This document shows, piece after piece, positions 54,567-64,000 of a stretch of 64,000 bases of DNA. Numbering within the stretch: position 1 is the stretch's first letter; every line of letters begins with the position of its first letter. The stretch comes from Candidatus Cloacimonadota bacterium (GTDB lineage: Bacteria; Cloacimonadota; Cloacimonadia; Cloacimonadales; Cloacimonadaceae): assembly GCA_012728875.1 (NCBI GenBank), contig JAAYEF010000004.1, forward strand, positions 23,100-87,099, read 5' to 3'. A model generated the notes under the pieces. That model had not been told where the DNA came from. It saw only the letters and a list, made by a program, of their open reading frames with translations, and made no database searches. The translations under genes and the position numbers were made by a program.

Positions 54567-54899
54567 GTATTACTTACATACATAGGGGGTGAACTCAAAG
54601 TCAATTCAGGTAGAAGCCTACACCGTAAGTTAGCCCCACCCTGGTGTGGCTCTTCTACTTGACAAAAGGACAGTCATTTTAAACTTGATTTTTTTCTGCA
54701 CTTGCGGAATTGAAACACATTGGCACAAGAATAGACAACAGAGTCCGCCATGGCAATGAAAGGAATTTGATCATGCCCAATTGCTTGCGTGTCATCCGTT
54801 GCAGATTATTTTGTCTGACGGATGGATTACATTCAACCGGAATCCTGTGTCATGAGGAAATAATGTTCGAAATATCAGATAAATCCAATAGGAGTAGCA
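54567..54899. other. Right flank of the DISARM-like island
   Basis: 333 bases without a supported gene; an open frame at 54710-54925 overlaps the CoA-transferase start and has no ribosome site. It holds an imperfect inverted repeat (54611-54657) and, next to it, a TTGACA (54659-54664) pointing at the CoA-transferase genes. The island's right edge probably lies left of that promoter-like box. No att-like direct repeat of the left flank was seen. Confidence 0.5.
54611..54657. repeat. Imperfect inverted repeat after drmB
   Basis: TAGAAG-CC-T-ACAC (54611-54623) pairs with GTGT-GG-CTCTTCTA (54644-54657), with a small bulge. An alternative inner stem is formed by AGCCCCAC (54632-54639) and GTGTGGCT (54644-54651, one mismatch). 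It could act as a weak terminator for the cassette, but the T-run is poor. Confidence 0.45.
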
Positions 54900-55553
54900 A
54901 TGTTCAAGCAAATCACGGCGGCTGAAGCTGCCGCAATGATCCAGCCTCACAGTCGTTTGGCCATTGGCGGTTTTTTGGCTGTGGGTGCCCCTGAAGGCAT
55001 CATCGATGCCATTGTCGCAGCCGGGACCAGGGATCTGCACATGATCGTGATCGCCTCGGACTGGGAAGACCGCGGCGTTGGCAAACTGGTTGTGAATCAT
55101 CAGCTTAAGAGCGCCCAAGTTTCCCACACTGGCACAAACAGAGAAATCCAAAACCAGATGAATTCCGGCGAAATCCAGGTGGAACTGGTTCCCCAGGGCA
55201 CCTTGATGGAACGCTGCCGCGCTTTCGGCATGGGTTTGGGCGGGGTTTTGACCCCCACCGGGCTCGGCACCGTGGTGGAAGAAGGAAAACAAATCATCAA
55301 TCTGGATGGCAAGGACTACATCCTGGAACCCGCCATTCCCAGCGATTTTGCCCTGATCTGCGCCCACAAGGCAGACAAATCCGGAAACCTGGTCTTTAGA
55401 AAAACCGCACGTAACAGCAACCCCATCATGGCGATGGCTGGCAAGATCACCATCGTGGAGGTGGATGAGATCGTCGAAAGCGGCGAACTGGATCCCGAGG
55501 CCATCGTAACCCCCGGGGTTTTTGTTGACTACATCGTTGTGAAGGAGGCTTGA
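54900..55553 (+). CDS. Acyl-/acetoacetate-type CoA-transferase, subunit A
   Basis: 217 residues, family I CoA-transferase alpha subunit (AtoD/CtfA-like). It shows the early G-G-F-L-A-V-G-A-P-E and the G-V-G-K-L-V loop. It works with the beta subunit encoded next to move CoA between acyl groups in fermentation; the acyl donor cannot be read from the sequence. AGGAG precedes the ATG. The beta-subunit gene begins one base after the stop. Confidence 0.93.
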   Translation: MFKQITAAEAAAMIQPHSRLAIGGFLAVGAPEGIIDAIVAAGTRDLHMIVIASDWEDRGVGKLVVNHQLKSAQVSHTGTNREIQNQMNSGEIQVELVPQGTLMERCRAFGMGLGGVLTPTGLGTVVEEGKQIINLDGKDYILEPAIPSDFALICAHKADKSGNLVFRKTARNSNPIMAMAGKITIVEVDEIVESGELDPEAIVTPGVFVDYIVVKEA

Positions 55554-55554
55554 A

Positions 55555-56202
55555 ATGGCATTGGATAAACGCGCACGCATCGGAGCCCGCATCGCCCAGG
55601 AACTGAAAGACGGCGACTATGTCAACCTCGGCATCGGCCTGCCAACCGAAACCGCAAACCACATCCCGCCCGGAGTGCATGTGATTTTCCAGAGCGAAAA
55701 TGGCATCATGGGAACCGGACCCGCTCCCGCGGAAGGAGAGGAAGATCAGGATATGATCAACGCCGGCGGCGGCTTTATCACAGCCCTGCCCGGAGCCGCT
55801 TTTTTCGATTCCGCCATCAGCTTTGGCATCATTCGCGGCGGCCACCTCGACTTCACCGTTTTGGGTGCCCTGCAGGTTGACCAACACGGCAATCTGGCAA
55901 ACTGGATGATCCCGGGAAAGATCATTCCCGGCATGGGCGGAGCAATGGACCTCGTCACCGGCGCCAAAACAGTGATCGTGGCCATGGAGCATGTGGACAA
56001 AAAAGGCAATTCCAAGGTATTGAAGGAATGCACCCTGCCTCTGACCGCCAAAGGTCGGGTGAGCCTGATCATTACTGATATGGCAGTGATGGAAGTGACC
56101 CCCGAAGGTCTGCTGCTGAAAGAAGTTAGCGAAGAATTCACCGTGGAAGACGTGGTGAACGCTACTGAAGCCGACCTCATCATCGCCGACAATCTGAAAT
56201 AA
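55555..56202 (+). CDS. Acyl-/acetoacetate-type CoA-transferase, subunit B
   Basis: 215 residues, beta subunit (AtoA/CtfB-like). The catalytic glutamate is E48 in S-E-N-G-I-M-G, after Y-V-N-L-G-I-G-L-P-T. The start follows AGGAGG inside the end of subunit A, so the two are translated in step. A strong terminator follows. The native right neighbour of the island. Confidence 0.94.
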   Translation: MALDKRARIGARIAQELKDGDYVNLGIGLPTETANHIPPGVHVIFQSENGIMGTGPAPAEGEEDQDMINAGGGFITALPGAAFFDSAISFGIIRGGHLDFTVLGALQVDQHGNLANWMIPGKIIPGMGGAMDLVTGAKTVIVAMEHVDKKGNSKVLKECTLPLTAKGRVSLIITDMAVMEVTPEGLLLKEVSEEFTVEDVVNATEADLIIADNLK

Positions 56203-56214
56203 AACCAAAGATTG

Positions 56215-56256
56215 GAATCCCGGGGCTTTTGATAACAGCACCCGGGATTCTTTTTT
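56215..56256 (+). terminator. Rho-independent terminator
   Basis: GAATCCCGGG (56215-56224) pairs perfectly with CCCGGGATTC (56241-56250), followed by six T. It ends the CoA-transferase transcript. Confidence 0.93.
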
Positions 56257-56289
56257 CTTATGAGAGAAACTTTTGAGCCCGGAAGGCAG

Positions 56290-56826
56290 ATGCCTGGTTC
56301 CAAGGCATTGCCGGGATTGAAGATCGGGGTCAGCGCCTGCTTGCTGGGAAATCTGGTGCGCTATGATGGGGGACACAAACTGCAGCCCTGGCTGCTGCAA
56401 GCCCTTGGTCCACATGTAACTTACGTTCCCATTTGCCCGGAAGTGGAATGCGGACTTCCCATCCCGCGCGAGCCGATGGTTTTGCTTGGGAACCCTGAAA
56501 ATCCACGTTTGGTGACGCTTGAAACCGGAATCGACCTCAGTGAACAGATCTGGAATTGGGTGGAACAAAAGATCGCAGAATTGACCCGGGAAAAGCTCAA
56601 GGGCTTTATCTTCAAGAGCAAATCCCCTTCCTGCGGACTGCGCGGGGTCGAGCTTTTTCCCCAGCTTGGCGGGCTTTGCGAAAAAACTGGCGTGGGCATC
56701 TTTGCGGCTGCGTTCAGGATGGCTTTTCCCGGTATTCCCGTGATTGATGAAGTCCAGCTTTCCGAAGCCCAGGCAAGGGAAGCTTTTCTGCAGGCGCTTG
56801 GTTTGGAGAGTACAGCGATCATTTGA
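56290..56826 (+). CDS. DUF523 family protein
   Basis: 178 residues: the DUF523 start K-I-G-V-S-A-C-L-L-G-N-L-V-R-Y-D-G-G-H-K, then C-P-E-V-E-C-G-L-P and K-S-K-S-P-S-C-G. These are three conserved Cys-containing blocks that suggest metal or sulfur chemistry. It is the stand-alone form, without a DUF1722 partner domain. The ATG at 56290 has GGAAGG upstream, though close; an ATG at 56260 sits directly on the terminator T-run and is less likely. Function unknown. Confidence 0.88.
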   Translation: MPGSKALPGLKIGVSACLLGNLVRYDGGHKLQPWLLQALGPHVTYVPICPEVECGLPIPREPMVLLGNPENPRLVTLETGIDLSEQIWNWVEQKIAELTREKLKGFIFKSKSPSCGLRGVELFPQLGGLCEKTGVGIFAAAFRMAFPGIPVIDEVQLSEAQAREAFLQALGLESTAII

Positions 56827-57065
56827 TCTAAGCCGCCTCATTTTTTTGAAGTTTGCAAGGCAATATGGGAGTTTGGGCTAGGTTTGTTTTGACGCAAAGT
56901 CAGCCGGTTTTTCCGGATTGAAGCTCTCAGGCATGCGACTGCTAATGCGCACGGGTGAGAGATTTAATGTATTGACACAAAAAGCAGAGATGATTTTCTG
57001 ACGCAACTATTTTTTTTCAAGCCCATCCGTTCATGGGGAACGGATTTGATAAAAGGAAGCAAGTT

Positions 57066-60000
57066 ATGCTGGAAAAATTACTTCGCAAGGTATTTGGCGA
57101 TAAATCCACCCGCGATCTGAACCAATATACACCTCAGGTGGAGACGATCAACCGCATTTTTGCGGATTTGCACCAATATGATGATGACCAGATCAGAGAG
57201 CGCGTGGCAGCCATCAAGAACGAAATTGCCCAAAAGCTGGAAAGCAGCCGCGAAACCCTGGCTGATCTGGAAGAGAAATATCGCGAGGAAGCCGACGAAG
57301 GCGAAAGAAACCGGATAGACAACCGCATCGACGAGACCAGAAAGCAGCTTAAAGCCCTCACCAAGTCCACTTTGGACGAATATTTGCCCGAGGTTTTTGC
57401 GCTGGTGAAGGAAACCTGCCGCCGTTTGGTGGGTCAGGAATTTGAGGTGCGGGGGCATATGCTGAAATGGAACATGGTGCCCTTTGATGTCCAACTCATC
57501 GGCGGCATGGCCTTGCACGACGGCAAGATCGCAGAAATGGCCACCGGCGAGGGAAAAACTCTGGTTGCCACCCTGCCGCTTTTCCTGAATGCATTGGTGG
57601 GACGCGGTTCACATCTGGTTACGGTGAACGATTATCTTGCCTCACGTGACGCGGAATGGATGTCCCCGATTTTCAATTTTCACGGCATGCAGATGGGCTG
57701 CATCACCACGGGCATGAGCTTTGAAGAGCGCAAGGAAGCGTATCTCTGCGACGTGACCTATGGCATGAACAGCGAATTTGGCTTCGACTATCTGCGCGAC
57801 AATATGGCGGTTTCGCCGCAACAATTGGTGCAGCGCGATTTTTATTTTGCCATCGTGGACGAAGTGGACAGCATCCTCATCGACGAAGCGCGAACCCCGC
57901 TCATCATCAGCGGTCCCATCGCACAAGACAAAAACTTTTATCACGAACTGCGTCCGCGCATCAACCAGCTGGTGCAGGCTCAAAACACCATGGTGCAAAA
58001 GGTTTTAAGCGAAATCCGCGAAGATAATCGCGAGGATAACCCCAACGCCGATCAAAACCGCCTGGCTACGAACCTGCTCATCGTGCAGCGAGCTGCGCCG
58101 CGCAACAAGGCCTTCACCAAGCTGATGCAGGAAAGCAGGCTGAAAAAGATGGTCAACGACATTGAGGGTGTCTTTCTGCGCGACAAAAAGTTGCACGAAC
58201 TGGACGACATGCTTTTCTACGTGGTTGAAGAGCGGCAAAACAGCGTTGACCTCTGTGAAAAAGGACGCGAACTGCTTTCCCGCAGTGAGCAGGACCTGTT
58301 TTTGGTGGAAAGTCTGGACGAAATTTTGGAAAGAATTGATGAAGACACCAGCATCCCCGAAGAGGAAAAAAGCAAGCGCAAACAGGTCGAAACCGGCAAA
58401 TTCATGGACAAAAGCGAAAAGCTGCACAATATCAGCCAGCTTCTGAAGGCCTACACTCTGTTTGAAAACGACAAAGAATATGTGGTGATCGACAACAAAG
58501 TGATCATCGTGGATGAATTCACCGGACGCCAGATGCCGGGACGCAGATTTTCGGACGGCCTGCATCAGGCGCTGGAAGCCAAGGAAAATGTCACCATCGA
58601 GGCGGGCACCCAAACCTTTGCCACCATCACGCTTCAAAACTATTTCCGCATGTTTGAGCGCCTTTCCGGCATGACCGGTACCGCTGTGACCGAAGAAGCC
58701 GAATTCATCGAGATCTACAAGCTTCCCGTGATGAGTATTCCCACAAACGTTCCCATCACGCGCATCGACCACGAAGACGTGATCTACATGACCAAAAACG
58801 AGAAATATCAAGCTCTGATGGACGAGATCATCTATTGGCATGAAAAGAAAAAGCCCGTGCTGGTGGGCACGGTGAGCGTGGAGGTTTCCGAAACCATCAG
58901 CCGCCTTTTGCGCCGACGCAACATTCCTCACAACGTTTTGAACGCCAGACAACACCAGCGTGAAGCAGAAGTTGTCACCATGGCGGGCGAACCCGGAGCG
59001 ATCACCATCGCCACAAACATGGCGGGACGCGGCACAGACATCAAATTGGGCGAAACTGTGGTCACCCAAAGCTCTGAAGATTATAGAAATATCGACTCCG
59101 CCGTAACGGATCAATTCCCATACGGACTTCCTCTGGACGGTTTGCACGTGATCGGCAGCGAACGCCATGAAAGCCGCCGCATCGACCGTCAGCTTCGAGG
59201 CCGCGCCGGACGTCAGGGCGACCCCGGCACCTCCCGGTTCTACCTTTCCCTGGAAGATGACCTGATGCGCCTTTTTGGCGGCGACCGCATCGCCCCCATG
59301 ATGATGAAGATGGGCTTGCAGCCCGGAGACGCCATTCGCCATCCCTGGATGACCAAAACCGTGGAACGCGCCCAAAAACGGGTGGAGGAGCACAACTTTG
59401 AGATCCGCAAAAACCTGATCAAATATGACGAAGTGATGAACCAGCAGCGCGAGGTGATCTATTCCTACCGGCGCAGCGTGTTGAAAGGATATTCCCTGAA
59501 GCGCGAAGTGCAGGAAATGGTTTCCGAAACCGTGATCCGCGTGGTGGCAGGCCACACTCCGGATGACAGCTATGCCCAGGATTGGGATCTGAAGCGGCTT
59601 GTCGGCTGGTTTCGCTCAAACTTGAACGTGGGTATCAACCCCGATGAACTCCAAAGCGACCACCTGAGCCAAGCCTTGCTGGAACACACACTTTTGGAAC
59701 TGGTGATGCAGGCTTATGAAAAAAAGGAGGCTCAGGTTGGCGAAGAAGCCATGCGCGACATCGAACGCCGCAGCATGTTGGAAGTTGTGGACGACGAATG
59801 GCGCGACCACCTGCACGAGATGGACCTCCTGAAAGAAAGCGTGCACCTGCGTTCCTATGCCCAAAAGGATCCGCTGATCGAGTATAAGCGGGAAAGCTTT
59901 GAGCTTTTTGAAAGCCTGATCACCCGCATCCAGGAAAACGTGACCCGCAAAGTTTTCACCACCTACATCCTGTCTCAGGAGCAGATGGAAAGCATGCTGA

Positions 60001-60230
60001 AAAGCGCTAAGCTTCAACACGAGGACATGAGCGCTTTCATCCAGGGGCAGACCCTGGACGTTTCCCAACAAAACGTTAGCGAACCCCCTCAATTTACAGG
60101 ACCTTACGAGCCCGGCGCAAAGCAGCGTCCGGTTCGCAGCGCTCCCCAGGTTGGGCGCAACGATCCCTGCCCCTGCGGCAGCGGAAAGAAATATAAAAAA
60201 TGCTGCGGTCGATTTGCCGACCCTGAATAA
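57066..60230 (+). CDS. secA: Protein translocase ATPase SecA
   Basis: Motor of the Sec pathway. 1,054 residues from the ATG after AAGGAAG; an upstream in-frame ATG at 57033 would add 11 residues that do not match the family start. It contains Walker A A-T-G-E-G-K-T (159-165), the D-E-V-D-S motif and M-A-G-R-G-T-D. The C-terminus is the SEC-C zinc motif [13 protein letters not shown]. It is longer than E. coli SecA (about 900) because of charged helical inserts near 55-105 and 310-430. The secreted giant proteins elsewhere in the window probably use it. Confidence 0.97.
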   Translation: MLEKLLRKVFGDKSTRDLNQYTPQVETINRIFADLHQYDDDQIRERVAAIKNEIAQKLESSRETLADLEEKYREEADEGERNRIDNRIDETRKQLKALTKSTLDEYLPEVFALVKETCRRLVGQEFEVRGHMLKWNMVPFDVQLIGGMALHDGKIAEMATGEGKTLVATLPLFLNALVGRGSHLVTVNDYLASRDAEWMSPIFNFHGMQMGCITTGMSFEERKEAYLCDVTYGMNSEFGFDYLRDNMAVSPQQLVQRDFYFAIVDEVDSILIDEARTPLIISGPIAQDKNFYHELRPRINQLVQAQNTMVQKVLSEIREDNREDNPNADQNRLATNLLIVQRAAPRNKAFTKLMQESRLKKMVNDIEGVFLRDKKLHELDDMLFYVVEERQNSVDLCEKGRELLSRSEQDLFLVESLDEILERIDEDTSIPEEEKSKRKQVETGKFMDKSEKLHNISQLLKAYTLFENDKEYVVIDNKVIIVDEFTGRQMPGRRFSDGLHQALEAKENVTIEAGTQTFATITLQNYFRMFERLSGMTGTAVTEEAEFIEIYKLPVMSIPTNVPITRIDHEDVIYMTKNEKYQALMDEIIYWHEKKKPVLVGTVSVEVSETISRLLRRRNIPHNVLNARQHQREAEVVTMAGEPGAITIATNMAGRGTDIKLGETVVTQSSEDYRNIDSAVTDQFPYGLPLDGLHVIGSERHESRRIDRQLRGRAGRQGDPGTSRFYLSLEDDLMRLFGGDRIAPMMMKMGLQPGDAIRHPWMTKTVERAQKRVEEHNFEIRKNLIKYDEVMNQQREVIYSYRRSVLKGYSLKREVQEMVSETVIRVVAGHTPDDSYAQDWDLKRLVGWFRSNLNVGINPDELQSDHLSQALLEHTLLELVMQAYEKKEAQVGEEAMRDIERRSMLEVVDDEWRDHLHEMDLLKESVHLRSYAQKDPLIEYKRESFELFESLITRIQENVTRKVFTTYILSQEQMESMLKSAKLQHEDMSAFIQGQTLDVSQQNVSEPPQFTGPYEPGAKQRPVRSAPQVGRNDPCPCGSGKKYKKCCGRFADPE

Positions 60231-60246
60231 AAAACAAGGAACATAA

Positions 60247-62466
60247 ATGAGCAAAGCCCTGATCATAGTTGAATCAATCGCAAAGGCAGGCACCATAAGC
60301 AAAATTCTGGGCGGAAAATATTCCGTTAAAGCCTCCATTGGTCATATTCGCGACCTGCCCAAACACGATATGGGCGTGGCGGTGGAGCAAGACTTCACCC
60401 CGGTTTACGAAATAGACAAAAAGAAAAGTAAAACCGTCACCGAATTGCGCACCGCAGCCAAGGGCGCCGATGAAATCTTTCTGGCAAGCGACCCCGACCG
60501 TGAGGGAGAAGCCATCGCCTGGCACCTCAGCCAGGTTTTGGAAAAGGAAATCTCGGGCAAAAAGGTTCACCGCATCGTGTTCAACGAAATCACCTCCAAA
60601 GCGGTGAAAGCGGCGATGGAACAGCCCGGCGAAGTGGACATGGCAAAGGTGGATGCCCAGCAGGCCCGCCGTGTCTTGGACCGCATCGTGGGCTATACGG
60701 TTTCCCCGCTTTTGTGGAAGGTGATCGCCAAAGACCTCAGCGCCGGACGTGTCCAATCCGTGGCCCTGCGCCTGATCTGCGAGCGCGAAGCGGAGATCGA
60801 AGCCTTTGAGCCCCGGGAATTTTGGAAGCTGGAGGCAAATTTCTGGCGTGATGCGCTGCCGCCCTTCAAAGCCAGTCTGGAAAAATGGCAGGGTAAGAAT
60901 TTTGAGATCCCGGACGAAAAAACAGGCATCGAAATCACCGAAACCATCAAGCATGAAGATGCCACACTCAGCGAGATCAAACGCACCCTGAGGAACTTGC
61001 AGCCCCCGCCACCCTTCATCACCAGCACCCTGCAGCAGGAATCCTCCAAAATCCTGAATTTTTCCTCGGAAAAAACCATGGCGATTGCGCAGGAACTGTA
61101 TGAAGGAATTGAACTTAAGGGCGAAACCACAGGTTTGATCACATACATGAGAACCGACAGCGTGCGCGTGGCTCCCGAAGCGGTGGAAAGCTGCCGCGCC
61201 TTGGTGAAAGAACGTTTTGGTGAAGAAGAACTGGTGCCCAATGCCCGGTTTTTCAAAACCAAAAAATCTGCCCAGGACGCCCACGAAGCCATCAGACCCA
61301 CCGATGCGTTCCGCACTCCGGAAAGCATTGCCGCTCAGCTCAGCAAAGATCAGCTCAAGCTCTACACCCTTGTTTGGCAGCGTTTTGTGGCCACCCAAAT
61401 GAAGGCTGCCAAGCTGGAAAACACCTCGGCAAAGATCAGCTTGGGCGCAGCAATCTTCGCCGCAACAGGAAACAAGGTGGTGGAACAAGGCTTCATGAAG
61501 GCCTGGGCGCATGTTTACTATGTTGAAGGCGCTCAAATCCATGCGGATTATGCCAAAAACGACGCGCTCGAACACGATGCGATCAAGCGTTCTCAGCACT
61601 TCACCAAGCCCCCGGCGCGCTATACGGAAGCTTCCTTGATCAAGCTTTTGGAAGCCCAGGGCATTGGCCGTCCCTCCACCTATTCCAGCATCATCAGCAC
61701 CATCCGCAAACGGCGCTATGTGCAAATCCTCAAAAAAGTCTTTCACCCCACCGACCTGGGGAAAAACGTCAACAGCTTCCTGGTGAAAAATTTCGATTCC
61801 ATTTTCAACGTCAGCTTCACAGCGGAAATGGAAGACAGATTGGATCAGATCGAGGAAAAGAAATCAGTTTGGCATGAAACGGTGAGACTGTATTATGATG
61901 AACTGATGAAGTATGTTTCCGAAGTTGACCTCAAGGAAGAAAAGAAAGCTTTCACAGAGGTCACAGACCTCACCTGCGATGTTTGCGGCGAAGGCAGGAT
62001 GGTGGTGAAACGCTCCAAAAATGGTGAATTTCTGGGTTGCGACCGCTTTCCCAAGTGCCGAAATATCAAAAACTTCACCCGGGGTGAGGATGGCAAGATC
62101 AACATTCTGGTTCCCAAGGTTTTGGAAGAGAAATGCCCCGAATGCGGCAGCCCTTTGATGATTCGCACTGGAAGATATGGTGAATTCACCGCCTGCAGCA
62201 ACTACCCCAAATGCAAATACATCAAAAAAGAGACCACCGGCGTGACCTGTCCGGAATGCGGAAAGGGTGAACTGGCTCAGCGTAAAAACAAGAAAGGCAA
62301 TATCTTCTACTCTTGCACCCGCTATCCAGACTGTAAATATCTCACCAACAAGAAACCTCTGCCCATTGCCTGTCCCAACTGTGACAACCCCTATATCGAG
62401 GAACATTTTTCCAAGGAGAAGGGCAATTTCAAAAAATGCCCCAAATGCAATACGGAGCTTGAATAA
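60247..62466 (+). CDS. topA: DNA topoisomerase I
   Basis: Type IA topoisomerase that relaxes negative supercoils. Its 739 residues contain a TOPRIM domain with D-P-D-R-E-G-E (82-88), the catalytic Tyr300 in G-L-I-T-Y-M-R-T-D-S, and four C-terminal Cys4 zinc-ribbon units. The usual V-E-S-P-A-K near the start reads V-E-S-I-A-K. AAGGA precedes the ATG, 16 bases after secA, so the genes are probably co-transcribed. Confidence 0.97.
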   Translation: MSKALIIVESIAKAGTISKILGGKYSVKASIGHIRDLPKHDMGVAVEQDFTPVYEIDKKKSKTVTELRTAAKGADEIFLASDPDREGEAIAWHLSQVLEKEISGKKVHRIVFNEITSKAVKAAMEQPGEVDMAKVDAQQARRVLDRIVGYTVSPLLWKVIAKDLSAGRVQSVALRLICEREAEIEAFEPREFWKLEANFWRDALPPFKASLEKWQGKNFEIPDEKTGIEITETIKHEDATLSEIKRTLRNLQPPPPFITSTLQQESSKILNFSSEKTMAIAQELYEGIELKGETTGLITYMRTDSVRVAPEAVESCRALVKERFGEEELVPNARFFKTKKSAQDAHEAIRPTDAFRTPESIAAQLSKDQLKLYTLVWQRFVATQMKAAKLENTSAKISLGAAIFAATGNKVVEQGFMKAWAHVYYVEGAQIHADYAKNDALEHDAIKRSQHFTKPPARYTEASLIKLLEAQGIGRPSTYSSIISTIRKRRYVQILKKVFHPTDLGKNVNSFLVKNFDSIFNVSFTAEMEDRLDQIEEKKSVWHETVRLYYDELMKYVSEVDLKEEKKAFTEVTDLTCDVCGEGRMVVKRSKNGEFLGCDRFPKCRNIKNFTRGEDGKINILVPKVLEEKCPECGSPLMIRTGRYGEFTACSNYPKCKYIKKETTGVTCPECGKGELAQRKNKKGNIFYSCTRYPDCKYLTNKKPLPIACPNCDNPYIEEHFSKEKGNFKKCPKCNTELE

Positions 62467-62547
62467 GCAAAAATTAAAACATAGTGGCGCGAAAAACAGT
62501 CGCGCAGTTAAAAAACAATGACTCATAGTAAGTTAATCGTAGGACGC

Positions 62548-63891
62548 ATGAGGCTGCGGGCGCTGCTGGCGCTTTTCATGCTCAGCCTTTTTTCGCAACT
62601 TTTTGCCCAGGGTTTGGATGCCACAAACTTGGGACGGGAGTTGCAAAAGCTGATGGGATCCTCGCTCGTCAAGGGAGCAGAGGTGGCGGTGGGCTTTTAT
62701 AATCCCGCAAATTTCACCCAGGTTTGGGAATACAGAAGCGATGAAAGCATGATGCCCGCTTCATTGCAGAAGCTCTACACCGGCATCGGCGCTTTGGAAA
62801 TTTTGGGTCCCCAATACCGCTTTACCACAAGGATTGGCACAAACGGAGAGATCTCGAACAGCACCTTGAAAGGGGATCTGATTATCATAGGCGGAGGCGA
62901 CCCAAGCTGGATGGAAGACTTCCACCCGCAAGGCCCGCACAAAGTTTTTGAAGCCTGGGCAGACTCTCTGCGTGCGCTGGGAATCCGCAAAATTGATGGA
63001 AACCTGATTGGAAACATCAGCCTTTTCCCCACACAAGCCAAGCATCCGCTTTGGGAAGAACATAACCTGCACTACGGTTTTTCACCCGGGGTGGGCGCCC
63101 TTTGCTTCAATGAAAACATGGTTCGCTATGAACTGAAGGGAGCCTCCAAAGCAGGACAGAAAGCATCGGCGGCTCCAAGCTACGGTTACCAGTTCCTGAA
63201 AATGAACAACCAGGTTCAAACCGTGGCGGATAAAGGTTCGGCTGGAACCTGGCTCAGATTGTCCGAGGATGGCAGCACCGTTACCCTGCATGGAAAATTG
63301 GGGATCAACACCACTCAAAGGCTGAGCACAGCGGTGCAAAACCCCCCGCTTTTCACCTTGAGCATCATGCGCGACACCTTCAGTAAAAAGGGAATCACGA
63401 TCACCGGGAAGATACTGCTGGAAGAGACTCCAAGCAACAGCTTCACAAATCTTTTCAACTTCAGTTCGCCCACTTTGGCAGAGATTTTGCCGGTGATGCA
63501 AAAATTCAGTTCGAACATGCTGGCAGAACAGCTGCTGAGCCAGATCGGGCCGGGTGCGGATGCGGGTGTGGGCAAACTGAAGGGCCTGGTGACCCAAAAC
63601 CGCATCAGAGGAAAGTTCAACCCCGTGGACGGTTCGGGATTATCTCGTCAAAATCTTTGTTCCGCCTCAAATTTGGGCGCTGCGCTTTGCCTGGCAAAAC
63701 ACAGGGATTGGTTTGCTGTGTTTTTGCAATCCCTTGCCATGCCGGGAGATAAGGGCACTCTCAGAGCACGTTTTCCCAACCTGAAAGGCAAGTCTCAGCT
63801 CTATGGCAAAACGGGCAGCCTGCGCGATGTGAGCAACCTCGCTGGATATCTGCGTGCCCAAGATGGCGAACTATATAAGACCTTTGCGTAA
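62548..63891 (+). CDS. dacB: D-alanyl-D-alanine carboxypeptidase/endopeptidase, PBP4 (S13) family
   Basis: Periplasmic peptidoglycan DD-peptidase. From the ATG at 62548, after AGGA, it has 447 residues with a signal peptide (1-21, ending L-F-A-Q); an ATG at 62518 would add 10 residues. The active-site motifs are S-L-Q-K (72-75), S-S-N at about 323 and G-K-T-G-S near 425. The protein stops sooner after K-T-G than most relatives. In the -1 frame the codons after T-F-A would add V-I-A-S-Q-G-L before another stop, so a small terminal frameshift is possible. Confidence 0.92.
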   Translation: MRLRALLALFMLSLFSQLFAQGLDATNLGRELQKLMGSSLVKGAEVAVGFYNPANFTQVWEYRSDESMMPASLQKLYTGIGALEILGPQYRFTTRIGTNGEISNSTLKGDLIIIGGGDPSWMEDFHPQGPHKVFEAWADSLRALGIRKIDGNLIGNISLFPTQAKHPLWEEHNLHYGFSPGVGALCFNENMVRYELKGASKAGQKASAAPSYGYQFLKMNNQVQTVADKGSAGTWLRLSEDGSTVTLHGKLGINTTQRLSTAVQNPPLFTLSIMRDTFSKKGITITGKILLEETPSNSFTNLFNFSSPTLAEILPVMQKFSSNMLAEQLLSQIGPGADAGVGKLKGLVTQNRIRGKFNPVDGSGLSRQNLCSASNLGAALCLAKHRDWFAVFLQSLAMPGDKGTLRARFPNLKGKSQLYGKTGSLRDVSNLAGYLRAQDGELYKTFA

Positions 63892-64000
63892 TTGCTTCTC
63901 AAGGTTTGTGAGAACACGTTTGTGAATTCTCACCACTAAATCTGAGGATTTATTGTTCCAATCGAAGAGTTTTTACGGGATTTCTCTATATTTTACCCAA
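63892..64000. other. Tail of the window after dacB
   Basis: 109 bases without a gene. A seven-base-pair hairpin is present, with arms GTGAGAA (63908-63914) and TTCTCAC (63927-63933), but no T-run follows it directly. Confidence 0.5.

Noticed and set aside
54710..54925. 71-codon open frame overlapping the start of CoA-transferase subunit A
   Set aside because: No ribosome site; it reads through the CoA-transferase ribosome site in another frame.
55447..56841. 464-codon minus-strand open frame across the CoA-transferase B and DUF523 genes
   Set aside because: It crosses two well-supported genes and a terminator in antisense and has no recognisable domain.
56972..57000. TTGACA upstream of secA as a promoter
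   Set aside because: The hexamer is present but no acceptable -10 box lies at 16-18 bases.
62487..62505. GCGCG/CGCGC hairpin between topA and dacB as a terminator
   Set aside because: Only five base pairs and no T-run.

Overview
The window reads as chromosomal DNA of an uncultured Gram-negative bacterium. The best guess is Candidatus Cloacimonadota (Cloacimonetes) or a close relative in the Fibrobacteres-Chlorobi-Bacteroidetes neighbourhood. This rests on very large secreted proteins built from choice-of-anchor J, fibronectin-like and carboxypeptidase-regulatory-like modules; a FlgD-like C-terminal sorting domain; a COX24/AURKAIP1-type mini-protein next to an HU gene; a DUF5683-like protein; folate-dependent TrmFO; and the MEP isoprenoid pathway. 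The assignment is inference, because no rRNA or tRNA gene is visible.

Layout. 1-9.7 kb: the 3' end of one secreted modular protein, then a 2,382-residue relative, each closed by a strong terminator. 9.7-10.2 kb: repeat-rich spacer. 10.2-15.7 kb (minus): EF-G, a STAS protein, a REC-HATPase regulator, PrmC and MurA. 16.0-17.3 kb (plus): DUF5683-like and CAP-domain proteins. 17.3-20.3 kb (minus): IspG, a split chromate-transporter pair and exonuclease III. 20.4-25.3 kb (plus): DUF4139 protein, small heat-shock protein, an AMIN-TM-helical protein with an outer-membrane barrel, and a small membrane protein. 25.5-27.1 kb: HU, the mini-protein and an RNase H-like/TPR protein. 27.3-36.2 kb (minus): a compact seven-gene run dapA, M16C protease, rsgA, nadK, recN, DUF4349, nfeD ending at a terminator. 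36.2-36.6 kb: an unusual nested inverted-repeat element. 36.6-39.0 kb (minus): two glycosyltransferases. 39.2-46.6 kb (plus): secreted protein with sorting domain, malic enzyme, flippase-like membrane protein, TrmFO, an unknown protein and HflX. 54.9-63.9 kb (plus): two CoA-transferase subunits, DUF523, SecA, topoisomerase I and a PBP4-type DD-carboxypeptidase.

The notable region is 46.9-54.6 kb, inserted between hflX and the CoA-transferase genes. It is visibly AT-richer, uses different codons and lacks the long antisense open frames that accompany nearly every other gene here. It encodes an 821-residue DrmE-like protein, a DrmA-type helicase split into two frames, and a DrmB (DUF1998) protein. 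This looks like a DISARM-type anti-phage cassette reduced to E-A-B. No DNA methyltransferase and no phospholipase-D-type DrmC is present, so it is either a decayed system or a minimal, methylation-independent variant. The drmA break lies inside a stretch that still encodes conserved-looking sequence in the -1 frame, so mutation, sequencing error and frameshifting all need to be separated.

No CRISPR array, rRNA, tRNA, transposase or integrase was found.
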